Below, piece after piece: positions 1-13,998 of a stretch of 42,500 nt of DNA; positions within the stretch are counted from its first letter, which is position 1, and each line of letters opens with the position of its first letter. The stretch comes from Glandiceps talaboti (taxonomy: Eukaryota > Hemichordata > Enteropneusta > Spengelidae): assembly GCF_964340395.1 (NCBI RefSeq), contig NC_135570.1, positions 3,172,501 to 3,215,000 of the forward strand. Direction: 5' to 3'. Below the pieces are notes generated by a model, which made no database searches, was not told the origin of the DNA, and saw only the letters and a program-made list of their open reading frames with translations. The position numbers were made by a program, and so were the translations under genes.

Positions 1-9
1 CGACAGAAC
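1..9 (+). other. possible end of a further upstream exon (donor at 10)
   Basis: The window opens with cgacagaac followed by gtaagt, a full-consensus 5' splice site, and then a T-run. If used, the exon lies almost wholly outside the window and its intron would end at the acceptor at 716. A single donor match has a high chance rate. Confidence 0.2.
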
Positions 10-177
10 GTAAGTTTTTTTTTTACCCAGTATGAATTCTCGGTTTGATCTTTTATCACTTCGATCTGATAATGCAAGGGAATGATGAACCCCAGTAGTT
101 CACGTTTCCCCCCCAAATTATATCAAATCAAATCATAGTATTTTGTCCTAAGGTCTTTGCTATAGGCACATCGGCAG

Positions 178-210
178 TATATAAAAAGGACGTCTTCTGA
201 GTGTGCCTTA
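178..210 (+). promoter_or_regulatory. TATA-like core promoter candidate
   Basis: TATATAAAAAGG at 178-189 is a strong TATA match, and a transcription start would be expected near 208-212. It lies 500 bases before the candidate 5' exon and about 6.7 kb before the dmbx coding start. If it is the dmbx promoter, a first exon would have to extend from here to a donor not clearly identified before 716, or run through to 856. Confidence 0.3.
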
Positions 211-716
211 TCGTGTCTGCAGCCGCGAATACCGTCTAAAATTTTTGATAGTAATTTTATTTGTTATTTTTTCCCTTGAAAAATGCTTTATTTGTTTCTT
301 AATACTAGAACAGGTTTTGTTGCGATTTTTTCATTGTCTTCTTTCAAAAATTCTAAACTCAAAGAGACAGACTAGATACTAACGTTTAGATCAACAGTGA
401 CTTGGTATCACGAGTCCTGTGAATTGGCACCTCACAATACTAACTATTTGGCAAGTAAAACAAAATGAGTCTTTCAGTAAGCGTATTGTTTATATTCTTT
501 TAATGTAAATGATTTGTAATTATCAACAAAATGATAGCTTTGAAAAAGAGTGTTAAGGAGAGTACGATATCTTTAGTCTTTTACAAACGACATGTTTAGT
601 TTTCTTTGTTGAATTGAATTGGGTAGACCAAGAGATTGTACCGTTTGTGTAATACTAATCGCCACTCTTTTGTTTTATTCGTGTCATTATCATCAATGAA
701 CTCTTCTTATCCACAG

Positions 717-856
717 GTCACGTGAGAGTTCGTTCATTTACGTCAGTTACCCCTCAAACCCGGAATTCCAAACTGATTAGTCAATCAATCAGTCAGTCAG
801 TCAGTCAGTCAGTCAGTCAGTCAATCAGTCAGCACGCCAAAAACTCCACTGCAAAG
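717..856 (+). other. candidate non-coding 5' exon, probably of dmbx
   Basis: A strong acceptor (ctcttcttatccacag, ending at 716) and a near-ideal donor (AAG|gtgagt, at 857) bound a 140-base segment. It has no ATG in frame with the dmbx start. If spliced to 6850 it would place the dmbx ATG after a purely untranslated leader, as required by the acceptor at 6849. The exon starts with a TCACGTGA palindrome (718-725) and contains a CAGT/CAAT tetranucleotide run (781-832). One frame is open throughout, but only because of that repeat. This rests on splice consensus alone. Confidence 0.4.
781..832. repeat. CAGT/CAAT tetranucleotide microsatellite
   Basis: Near-perfect tcag/tcaa repeats, about 13 units, inside the candidate 5' exon. 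Length variation here would change the untranslated leader if the exon is real. Confidence 0.85.
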
Positions 857-1876
857 GTGAGTAACTTAACCCTATGTACTGTTCGATAACATGAACGCAT
901 GTCTTATCCCCGAAAAGAGTGAACCAATAAACATATTTTGAACGTTAATGCATCACACCGCAGTGTTAAAATGTGTACAAATACTATAGTTTATTTGGGT
1001 GGGCCTTTGTGACACTGATTAGAATCCAGAATGTACATACACAGCGTACAATTCAAACGTGATGAGCCGGCCTGGAATCTGTCAATATTTCCTTACTCTG
1101 ACAGATAATCTAGCGATTTTAAGTCGCCATTAACACATTTTATACAGTAATGTCAATGTATAGACTACTTTAAAAGGATATTACGCTGCCTTCATCAAAT
1201 ACAGGTGCGTTTGCCTCCAGTATATATTTATTTTCTTCTACGTGAATGTTTCCCACCACAGCTACTAGCGTTAACACTACGTAAAAAACAAACCATCAAT
1301 TTTGAAGACAATATAATGAAACTATGAGATCACAAATTAAAGGGAGCGAAATTTTAATTCGTGAAAAGGGCTGTGTTACATAGTTATGATTGAACCATAC
1401 GTTCTACATTGGTTGTCTTTCAATGATGCTAGTTTTGAGATTGAAATTATTAGGACACAAATTTATCAAGCAAATGACTTTTTTCGTAAACTCCTAAACA
1501 AATTGTATCTCATACTTATGCTCACTCGTCGTTCATGATTGGCGTTTAAAGACACCCGCGCTTTCAAGTTCAAACCCCTCCTCTAATGTAACCCCTCACC
1601 TAATGTCCACCTTGCTGGTAACTATTAGTGCAGACTTTCTCAAAGCCTTGGATACAAGGTTATTTCGTTTGGTATCTGTAAAATGCAAATGCCACTAAAA
1701 ATAACATTTATCTAAGCTAAGCAATAGATTCATTGTTTTGACATTTTCAATGAACGTTTAACAGAATAAAAGACGTGTTATAGCATATACTGGTTGAAAA
1801 TCCTTTTACCGTCTTCACGTTTTCAACAAAATGTCCTTAAATGAGTTTTTCCGTGTAAATTTGGATCTCAGTAAAA
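857..1876. other. non-coding upstream/intronic sequence, nothing recognised
   Basis: AT-rich sequence with no coding-like frame and no repeat family that I recognise. If 717-856 is a dmbx leader exon, this is the start of a 6-kb first intron. Confidence 0.5.
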
Positions 1877-1965
1877 CGAGAGAGAGAGAGAGAGAGAGAG
1901 TGTGAGCGAGAAAGAGAGAGACACACAGAGACATAGAGACAGAGACTGAGACAGAGAGACAGAGC
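1877..1965. repeat. GA-rich microsatellite
   Basis: A (GA)n core at 1879-1900 is followed by degenerate gagaca/gagaga units to about 1965. Open frames across it on the minus strand are repeat artefacts. Confidence 0.85.
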
Positions 1966-2760
1966 AAGATACAGAAACGTTTGGCAGACACAGAGAAATA
2001 CAAGTTAAGGAGGGAAATAAACACATAAGGCGGTGGAGTAGCGTAAAAAGGAGCTCGACTAAAGCTTGGATATGGAATTTGTACGTACGAATAGGGTACA
2101 TTGGATCCGTCAGGGAACGTTTTACGATAGCAGGCACGTCGTAGAAACTACGTCTTTCAGTTCAGTTTGACAAAGAACATTAAAGTTTTCAGGTCATACT
2201 AGTACCTTTCAACTATCAAAATAAGTACACTGCATCGCTGTTTCAATTTCCTTTGCCATAAAATAAAAGCAACTATGAATTTGTCCGGTAAGCTACCAAA
2301 TAGAATTTTAAATTTGCAAATCGATCCAACCTGCCTTTGATAGCCAATGATATCACCAAGAACACGACAAGAATCATTGTGTACTTGTATTGATTTCAAA
2401 CAAGCAATATATACCGACATTCTATGTTTTCTTTCCGCATGCACTTTTAAATCACCTTGGTATCAGAGGATATAAAATATATTATGGTTTAAAGGCTGGA
2501 TATAAAGAATGAAAATTGGATATAAATCTAAAGGAGGGCAATTCTAATTGATGTTTTCATTCAATCGGGGGCCACTTCACATCGATTACAAGAATACTAA
2601 TAATAGATATAATTACGTCTGGCGATTGGCCTGCCAATGGTATTGTCACAACGGATCGAACTGTTATAAGGTGTTGACAATACGATGAATTAACCATTAC
2701 AGTAAAATTAGATGGAAAAAACCCCCAAAGCGAATTGGAAAAGGGAATGCGGTTATGTCT

Positions 2761-2885
2761 GTGTTGTGTTGTGTTGTGTTGTGTTGTGTTGTGTTGTGTT
2801 GTGTTGTGTTGTGTTGTGTTGTGTGTTGTGTTGTGTTGTGTTGTGTTGTGTTGTGTTGTGTTGTGTTGTGTTGTGTTGTGTTGTG
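2761..2885. repeat. GTGTT pentanucleotide array
   Basis: About 25 units of gtgtt with a single phase slip near 2821-2830. A 5-bp unit keeps several frames free of stops, which produces spurious Cys/Val/Leu-rich frames on + and Asn/Thr/Gln/His-rich frames on minus. Confidence 0.95.
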
Positions 2886-2914
2886 CGATGGTTTTCCTGT
2901 ATGTTACTGTACTA

Positions 2915-3062
2915 TACGGTATTGTATCGTACTGCACTGCACTATACTACAGCCTATATTACACTGTACTGTACTGTACTGTACTGTACTGTACTGTACT
3001 GTACTGTACTGTACTTATACTGTACTGCACTGCACTACAGTGATTCATGATTCATGATTCAT
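2915..3062. repeat. TGTAC pentanucleotide array and ATTCATG heptamer
   Basis: Degenerate tgtac/ctgta units from about 2915 become perfect at about 2963-3014, then three copies of gattcat at 3041-3062. This second, different pentamer starts only 30 bases after the GTGTT array. Confidence 0.9.
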
Positions 3063-3329
3063 GTAGGATATAAAAATGGGGTTGGCAAACACCTACACAT
3101 TTTCTCACATACAAAAGTTTAGCACTGAGTCTGGAACTCACTTGATTTGCCGGTTCACATATACGTAATGGTCAAAGTCAAAATACAGACTTTTTTAAAT
3201 CATCAGAGTCCCTCAAGGTGCCCTTATATAATAAATTGACCATTCTATTTCAGATGTCCCACTCAGACAGACATACACACTGTCATCTCAGTTACTCTAC
3301 TGGTCAGATCAGACTCGTTCAGGCCAAAA

Positions 3330-3533
3330 GTATTATTTTATTTTAGCTATAGTATTTTATATTTTTTCGTAGTTACAAACTAATTTTAATCGTTTATGTA
3401 AATTTGTTTGAGATAAATAATGATAACATGGAATAAAAGTGTGGATTCCATCGAAAAACTACACATAAACGGTTAATTTAGTTTGTAACTACGAAAAATA
3501 TGAAATACTACAGCTGAGGCCAAATAATAAAAG
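3330..3533. repeat. imperfect long inverted repeat (foldback, about 60-75 bp arms)
   Basis: Left arm about 3330-3404 and right arm about 3458-3533 are reverse complements over most of their length. The best core is tcgtagttacaaactaa at about 3367-3383, matching ttagtttgtaactacga at about 3478-3494. The spacer is about 55 bases. The right arm runs straight into the dispersed repeat at 3516. It looks like a small non-autonomous foldback element or part of a composite. Confidence 0.7.
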
Positions 3534-3886
3534 TTGTTTGATTTCGGTTACCCGACCCCAACTAGTTTTTCACGCCGACCCTAAACGTTTTTTTTTACGT
3601 ATTCGAGAAAAATAATAATAAAATCGCGAAAATCGTGAAGTCTCCGAGTCGCAAGTAATAGTGGGTACGGGAACTGACATCAACTTAAAAAGACAACATA
3701 AAAATATTCTTGCAATCTGTAATGGCTGTACATCTGATAGGAAGAAATAAACAACACAGAGACCATTTGGAAAACAATGAAAAACCTGAACTAGACACTC
3801 ACACATGAAAAAAAAAATCTACCTACCCGACCTGTTTTAAAATTGAATGTAATCGGAACCACACAATTTTTTTTACGCAATATGAA
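3516..3886 (+). mobile_element. dispersed repeat family R1, copy 1
   Basis: It is homologous over its whole length to the reverse complement of 41146-41516. One end reads ggccaaataataaaagttg then ttacccgacccc. The other reads gtaatcggaaccacacaatt. In copy 2 the two ends are imperfect inverted repeats of each other (ggcc, then T/A-rich, then caattgt, then ggtt..ggtta). A middle segment (about 3665-3805) is the best conserved and ends in an open frame DINLKRQHKNILAICNGC.. with TAA at 3748-3750. No transposase is seen, so it is probably non-autonomous. Confidence 0.75.
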
Positions 3887-4301
3887 ATAATACTTTAAAA
3901 TACTACTCCTTCGCTAGGTTGTAACGTTAGGGCCTTACATATTCTAATAAATTGTACATTTTTTCAAATAACGAAAAATACACGTTGACGATATCATTTA
4001 AAATGAAAATAAGAGTCATAATACTTCAAATCTATGGCTGTTTATATTAGGTATTTTATTTTACGGATTTATTTTTGTGCAAGTCCGTTAAAAAAACTAA
4101 AAGAAATTGGTTCGTTTACTCTACTTCTTTCCCGATGAAACGACAGGCTTCTTTCCTGTTATCCTGTATACTAAACTAATCTAGTGGCAATCATGTGAAA
4201 TGAAATGTAGACACTGGTGCGGTTATTTTCTTAAGACGTTTTGTTTTATTTTATCTTATTTTGTAAAGTATTCAAATTATATGTATTCTCCCTCTCAATG
4301 A
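3887..4301. other. non-coding AT-rich spacer
   Basis: AT-rich with short homopolymer runs. No exon-like frame and no repeat was recognised. Confidence 0.5.
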
Positions 4302-4372
4302 GATATGATATGATGTGATATGATGTGATATGATATATGATGTGATGTGATGTGATGTGATGTGATGTGATC
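4302..4372. repeat. TGATA/TGATG pentanucleotide microsatellite
   Basis: Alternating tgata and tgatg units become pure tgatg at about 4338-4371. Confidence 0.85.
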
Positions 4373-4554
4373 TCTGACGTTGTACAAAAACAAGTCATAG
4401 GTAGGCTCTCTGGATATTTGGTGATGTATAGATATCAGTCAGTAGTCGATTCCAAGGGATAGGTGAAGGGTCGACCGTCCCGATTTAAGTCTGCTTCTAG
4501 GCTCTATAACAGTGAGTTCATGGCGACAACGTAGATATTGTATGTGATCGTACA

Positions 4555-4712
4555 TTCAGCAAAACGAGTTCAGCAAGGTATTCAGGTGCACGTACGGTTG
4601 TAGATTTGTAAGTAAGAAGCAGGATTTTGAATTGAATTCTGCAGTGAAGGGGCATCAGGATTGGTGTAATATGGTCTCGTGAGGCGAGCATTGAGCTGCG
4701 TTGTTAATAAAC
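4555..4712 (+). mobile_element. probable L2/CR1-like LINE 3' region fragment
   Basis: The string around 4620-4712 (gattttgaattgaattctg, then gtgaaggggcatcaggattg, then gtgtaatatggtctcgtgag, then gagctgcgttgtta) follows the order of a conserved block near the 3' end of L2/CR1-type LINEs in fish and other animals, as recalled. No open reading frame remains. It is an old truncated copy. The clade needs a database search. Confidence 0.4.
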
Positions 4713-5347
4713 CACTATATGCAATGTGTAGGTTGATAATAATACAAGATTGAAAGCTATGGAGTTTAAATAAAACTCAGATTCACATTACAGAATTGTA
4801 CATTATGCCCCAGGCTAAACATACTTACTAAAATCAAAACAACCCCATACATGTCACAAACTTTTTAAACAAATTGAATCATCTGGGCTTGTCTAAAATC
4901 CTGAATAATTCATGGCAGATGAGTCAATGTATTTAACCTAATAATACGAATTTAATGTAAAAAGCAATTTATATCAAAACCAATTGTGTAAGTGTCTGTG
5001 CCTTACTGAGGAACAAATTTAAAGTGAATATAGACCGATCCATACATCAATTACCAGTTATGTTTGATGTAATATGATAACTTTCACTTATGGGATAGAC
5101 TCAGAAAAAGAGCAATTTACATTACAAGTTAATGTACATTTCCACAGATTTGTGTACACCTGTGTTGGTTTGTAATCCGATTTAAAATAAACTCTCCCAA
5201 GGGGTTGTCGATTTCATTCAAGGCTGAGAACACTTGGTTATATTTACAGAGCACAACGTTTGAAATCATCGTACAGTCAACTTGTTAATTGCAAAAAGGT
5301 TTCTGGATGATTTATTTCTAATTAGGAACACGGAACAATTATAATGG
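4713..5347. other. non-coding spacer
   Basis: AT-rich sequence with no recognisable gene, RNA or repeat. Confidence 0.5.
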
Positions 5348-5587
5348 GGTCACGTGTTGTTAAAGGCCAGGGATTCAATCCCAGGTTCTTGCATTGGTCA
5401 CGTGTTGATAAAGGCCAGATATTCAATCCCAGGTTCTTGCATGTGTCACGTGTTGTTAAAGGCCAGGGATTCAATCCCAGGTTCTTGCATTGGTCACGTG
5501 TTGTTAAAGGCCAGGGATTCAATCCCAGCTTCTTGCATTGGTCACGTGTTGATAAAGGCCAGGGATTCAATCCCAGGTTCTTGCATT
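5348..5587. repeat. 48-bp minisatellite, five units, E-box and tRNA-B-box-like core
   Basis: Units begin at 5348, 5396, 5444, 5492 and 5540. Each carries tcacgtgttg (E-box CACGTG), taaaggccagg and the near-palindrome gggattcaatccc. Units differ at few positions (for example ttgtt/ttgat). Because 48 is divisible by three, frames stay open on both strands with repeats such as SRVVKGQGFNPRFLHW, which are not a gene. Confidence 0.95.
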
Positions 5588-5830
5588 AGTGCTATCTTAT
5601 CAGTAGAATCATGAGGAATACATGGGATCATTCTTTTATTCTCGATCACCTTTTTCTATAGTTCTGTCAGACAATTGTTTTCAGAAATAAATCTTAATTC
5701 TAGTCTACACTAAGTCTAATTGTTAAAGGTCAGGGTTCAATTCCAAGTTCCTGTATTAGTGTGATCATGTCAGTGGAGCCATACTGATTACATTGGATCA
5801 TTCATTTGTTCTGGATCAACTTTTTCTAAA
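5549..5830. repeat. 171-bp offset duplication extending from the last minisatellite unit
   Basis: 5549-5659 and 5720-5830 are diverged direct copies. Both run from ttg(a/t)taaagg through the ggattcaatcc or ggttcaattcc core to gatcaactttttcta-like ends. Copy 2 has GGTTCAATTCC at 5734-5744, one base from a tRNA B-box consensus. The 48-bp array thus seems to have grown from the left part of an older, longer element. Confidence 0.7.
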
Positions 5831-6849
5831 ATCTACCAAACACCTAGTTTTTACATGGAAATGTTACGCCTAATCCGACCTGGATCTTTCAAAAGTTGAT
5901 AGAAATCCCGGGACCAAAAAACACGGAGGCGCACTCCGATTGTGTAAAACATAGACATTCTGCTGTGATGCTTTTGAGTTGACCCGTTTTGATAGCTAAC
6001 CATAATGACGTCATCATGTACAAACTATCAGAAGTAAATGGACAGAACCACGGCTTGAATTTTCAACTAGTTTCGCACCGAAGCGGTCTTTTTCAAGAAA
6101 TGTGTACACTGCAAATTATGAACGACGTTAAAATTGTACTCTCTCCGACTGAAGGTGTATAAAATGTACTTAAAAATTGGCAGACCTGGAAGATATTTTA
6201 TCATTAGCAGTGAGCGATTAAAATTTTAGTATTCTTTGATTTAAAAACCCAATACTACAAATAGACATTTGTGATAATATTGTGGAGAACATTAATAGTG
6301 ATGTCATCGGTAGTCTGCATGACAGTCCTATTAGATAATCCCCTTTGATGGAAAAGCCTCAAAGTTAAAATACTAGCACAGACTACATGTAAAGGTTATA
6401 ATTATGGCAAAATAGCTTTAAGAGTGGTCTCAGCTTTAAAGTAAGGACCTGGAAGACAAGTGTCCGTAAACATTAAAAGAAATGAAAGTGTATGGCATAA
6501 AACTGTCTACCTCTAATATGGTGCGAGAATGAATAGCCATCTCTCCTAAATTGTTTTGACCTGTGAATTGAAATTTTCATTTGGAATAAAAAAAAAAGTA
6601 TTTGAGTTCAGATGTATCCTCATTTCGATTTTAAATCATGGTCAGATAATATCATTCCGAGAAAATTCAGAATATTTCTTTTAAAAATTCACATCCTTCT
6701 GAAGAGGTTCTGATTTTTTTTTCATGAAAATCATCATAAAAATCAGTTTTCTGTTATTGTTGATGTATATGAAGTTTGTATGTTCCATTTGAACAGTAAA
6801 GTATATCTTGAACAGGTATGATATTCACTATTAATTCATATTTCAACAG
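5831..6849. other. non-coding sequence before the dmbx start exon
   Basis: No gene or repeat recognised, except a perfect CRE palindrome (atgacgtcat, TGACGTCA at 6006-6013) about 850 bases before the dmbx start codon. The last bases form the acceptor at 6849. Confidence 0.5.
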
Positions 6850-6857
6850 ATATCATC

Positions 6858-12084
<5,227 letters not shown>

Positions 12085-12440
12085 GTTGAAACAATAAGCG
12101 GACCACGTCACGGATAGTTTTATTTACCATAATTTATGTTAAAATATATATTCCTCGATCTCTCTGTAATCACATAAAACAGTCAAAATTATGCGTTAAC
12201 TGTAGTGCCAATGTACTTCATTTAAGAGAAAATGAATTTATTAACGATAACGATGTGTTTGGAATTGATAGGTAAATAATCATTGATGCTGCAATTTATA
12301 GTTGCAATACAATAACTTTTTATTTTGTAAGTGTCAAAATGTATTGTTAGGTATCTTTTATATAAGTTTGTATATCTGGTAGTTGTCATGTTATTCGTTT
12401 TTTTGTCTTTAAATGGAAATAAAATACACAATATTCATCA
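12085..12440 (+). other. dmbx: dmbx 3' untranslated region with AATAAA
   Basis: After the stop the sequence is AT-rich and non-coding. A canonical AATAAA lies at 12418-12423, so cleavage is expected about 10-30 bases later, giving a short 3' UTR of about 350 bases. A T-rich stretch precedes the signal. No other gene starts before the satellite at 12.54 kb. Confidence 0.6.
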
Positions 12441-12544
12441 AGACACTGGACGCTTAGTCGTTGACTGTGAGTTGCAATTCAGATCATTATATATATATAT
12501 ATATTGTGTAAAATTGGGTTTAAATTGATCAAAAGTTGACAAGT

Positions 12545-13998
12545 CCAACGCTGCTTTCTGAAGTTCTGAAGTTTGTTTCTGTAATTCTGAAGTTTAAAAT
12601 ATTCAATCTATCAACGTTACTTTTCTGTACTTCTGAAGTTTGAAATATACAATCTATCGACGTTGCTTTCTGTACTTCTGAAGTTTGAAATATACAATCT
12701 ATCGACGTTGCTTTCTGTACTTCTGAAGTTCGAAATATTCAATCTATCAATGTTGCTTTCTGTAATTCTGAAGTTTGAAATATACAATCTATCGACGTTG
12801 CTTTCTGTACTTCTGAAGTTCGAAATATTCAATCTATCAATGTTGCTTTCTGTAATTCTGAAGTTTGAAATATACAATCTATCGACGTTGCTTTCTGTAC
12901 TTCTGAAGTTCGAAATATTCAATCTATCAATGTTGCTTTCTGTAATTCTGAAGTTTGAAATATACAATCTATCAATGTTGCTTTCTGTACTTCTGAAGTT
13001 CGAAATATTCAATCTATCGACGTTGCTTTCTGTAGTTCTGAAGTTTAAAATATTCAATCTATCAACGTTACTTTTCTGTACTTCTGAAGTTTGAAATATA
13101 CAATCTATCGACGTTGTTCTCTGTACTTCTGAAGTTTGAAATATACAACCTATCGACGTTGTTCTCTGTACTTCTGAAGTTTGAAATATACAACCTATCG
13201 ACGTTGTTCTCTGTACTTCTGAAGTTTGAAATATACAACCTATCGACGTTGTTCTCTGTACTTCTGAAGTTTGAAATATACAACCTATCGACGTTGTTCT
13301 CTGTACTTCTGAAGTTTGAAATATACAATCTATCGACGTTGCTTTCTGTACTTCTGAAGTTTGAAATATACAACCTATCGACGTTGTTCTCTGTACTTCT
13401 GAAGTTTGAAATATACAACCTATCGACGTTGTTCTCTGTACTTCTGAAGTTTGAAATATACAATCTATCGACGTTGTTCTCTGTAGTTCTGAAGTTTGAA
13501 ATATACAATCTATCGACGTTGTTCTCTGTACTTCTGAAGTTTGAAATATACAACCTATCGACGTTGTTCTCTGTAGTTCTGAAGTTTGAAATATACAATC
13601 TATCGACGTTGTTCTCTGTACTTCTGAAGTTTGAAATATACAACCTATCGACGTTGTTCTCTGTACTTCTGAAGTTTGAAATATACAATCTATCGACGTT
13701 GTTCTCTGTACTTCTGAAGTTTGAAATATACAACCTATCGACGTTGTTCTCTGTACTTCTGAAGTTTGAAATATACAACCTATCGACGTTGTTCTCTGTA
13801 CTTCTGAAGTTTGAAATATACAATCTATCGACGTTGCTTTCTGTACTTCTGAAGTTTGAAATATACAATCTATCGACGTTGCTTTCTGTAATTCTGAAGT
13901 TTGAAATATACAATCTATCAACGTTACTTTTCTGTACTTCAGAAGTTTGAAATATACAATCTATCGACGTTGCTTTCTGTACTTCTGAAGTTTGAAAT
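12545..13998. repeat. 45-bp satellite array, about 32 units
   Basis: The monomer runs cgacgttgctttctgtactt, then ctgaagtttgaaatatacaa, then tctat. The 45-bp period is clear over about 1.45 kb. The 5' third has a 90-bp dimer organisation (cgaaatattcaatctatcaa recurs at 12731, 12821 and 12911). The 3' two thirds are more uniform, with a gttctc/gctttc variant. A 46-bp variant (gttacttttctg) recurs near 12615, 13070 and 13925. The stop-free frames on both strands (434 codons minus, 278 plus) are by-products of the 45-bp unit. Confidence 0.96.

Noticed and set aside
2557-3057. Open frames rich in Asn/Thr/Gln/His or Cys/Val/Leu
   Set aside because: These are translations of GTGTT and TGTAC pentamer arrays, not genes.
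5322-5614. Frames with repeated RDQCKNLGLNPWPLTT-type units
   Set aside because: The 48-bp minisatellite is open on both strands and there is no evidence of transcription or splice context.
12617-13921. 434-codon minus-strand and 278-codon plus-strand open frames
   Set aside because: They are fully explained by a 45-bp satellite unit (divisible by three) without stops. Both strands are open in several frames, with no start context or domain.
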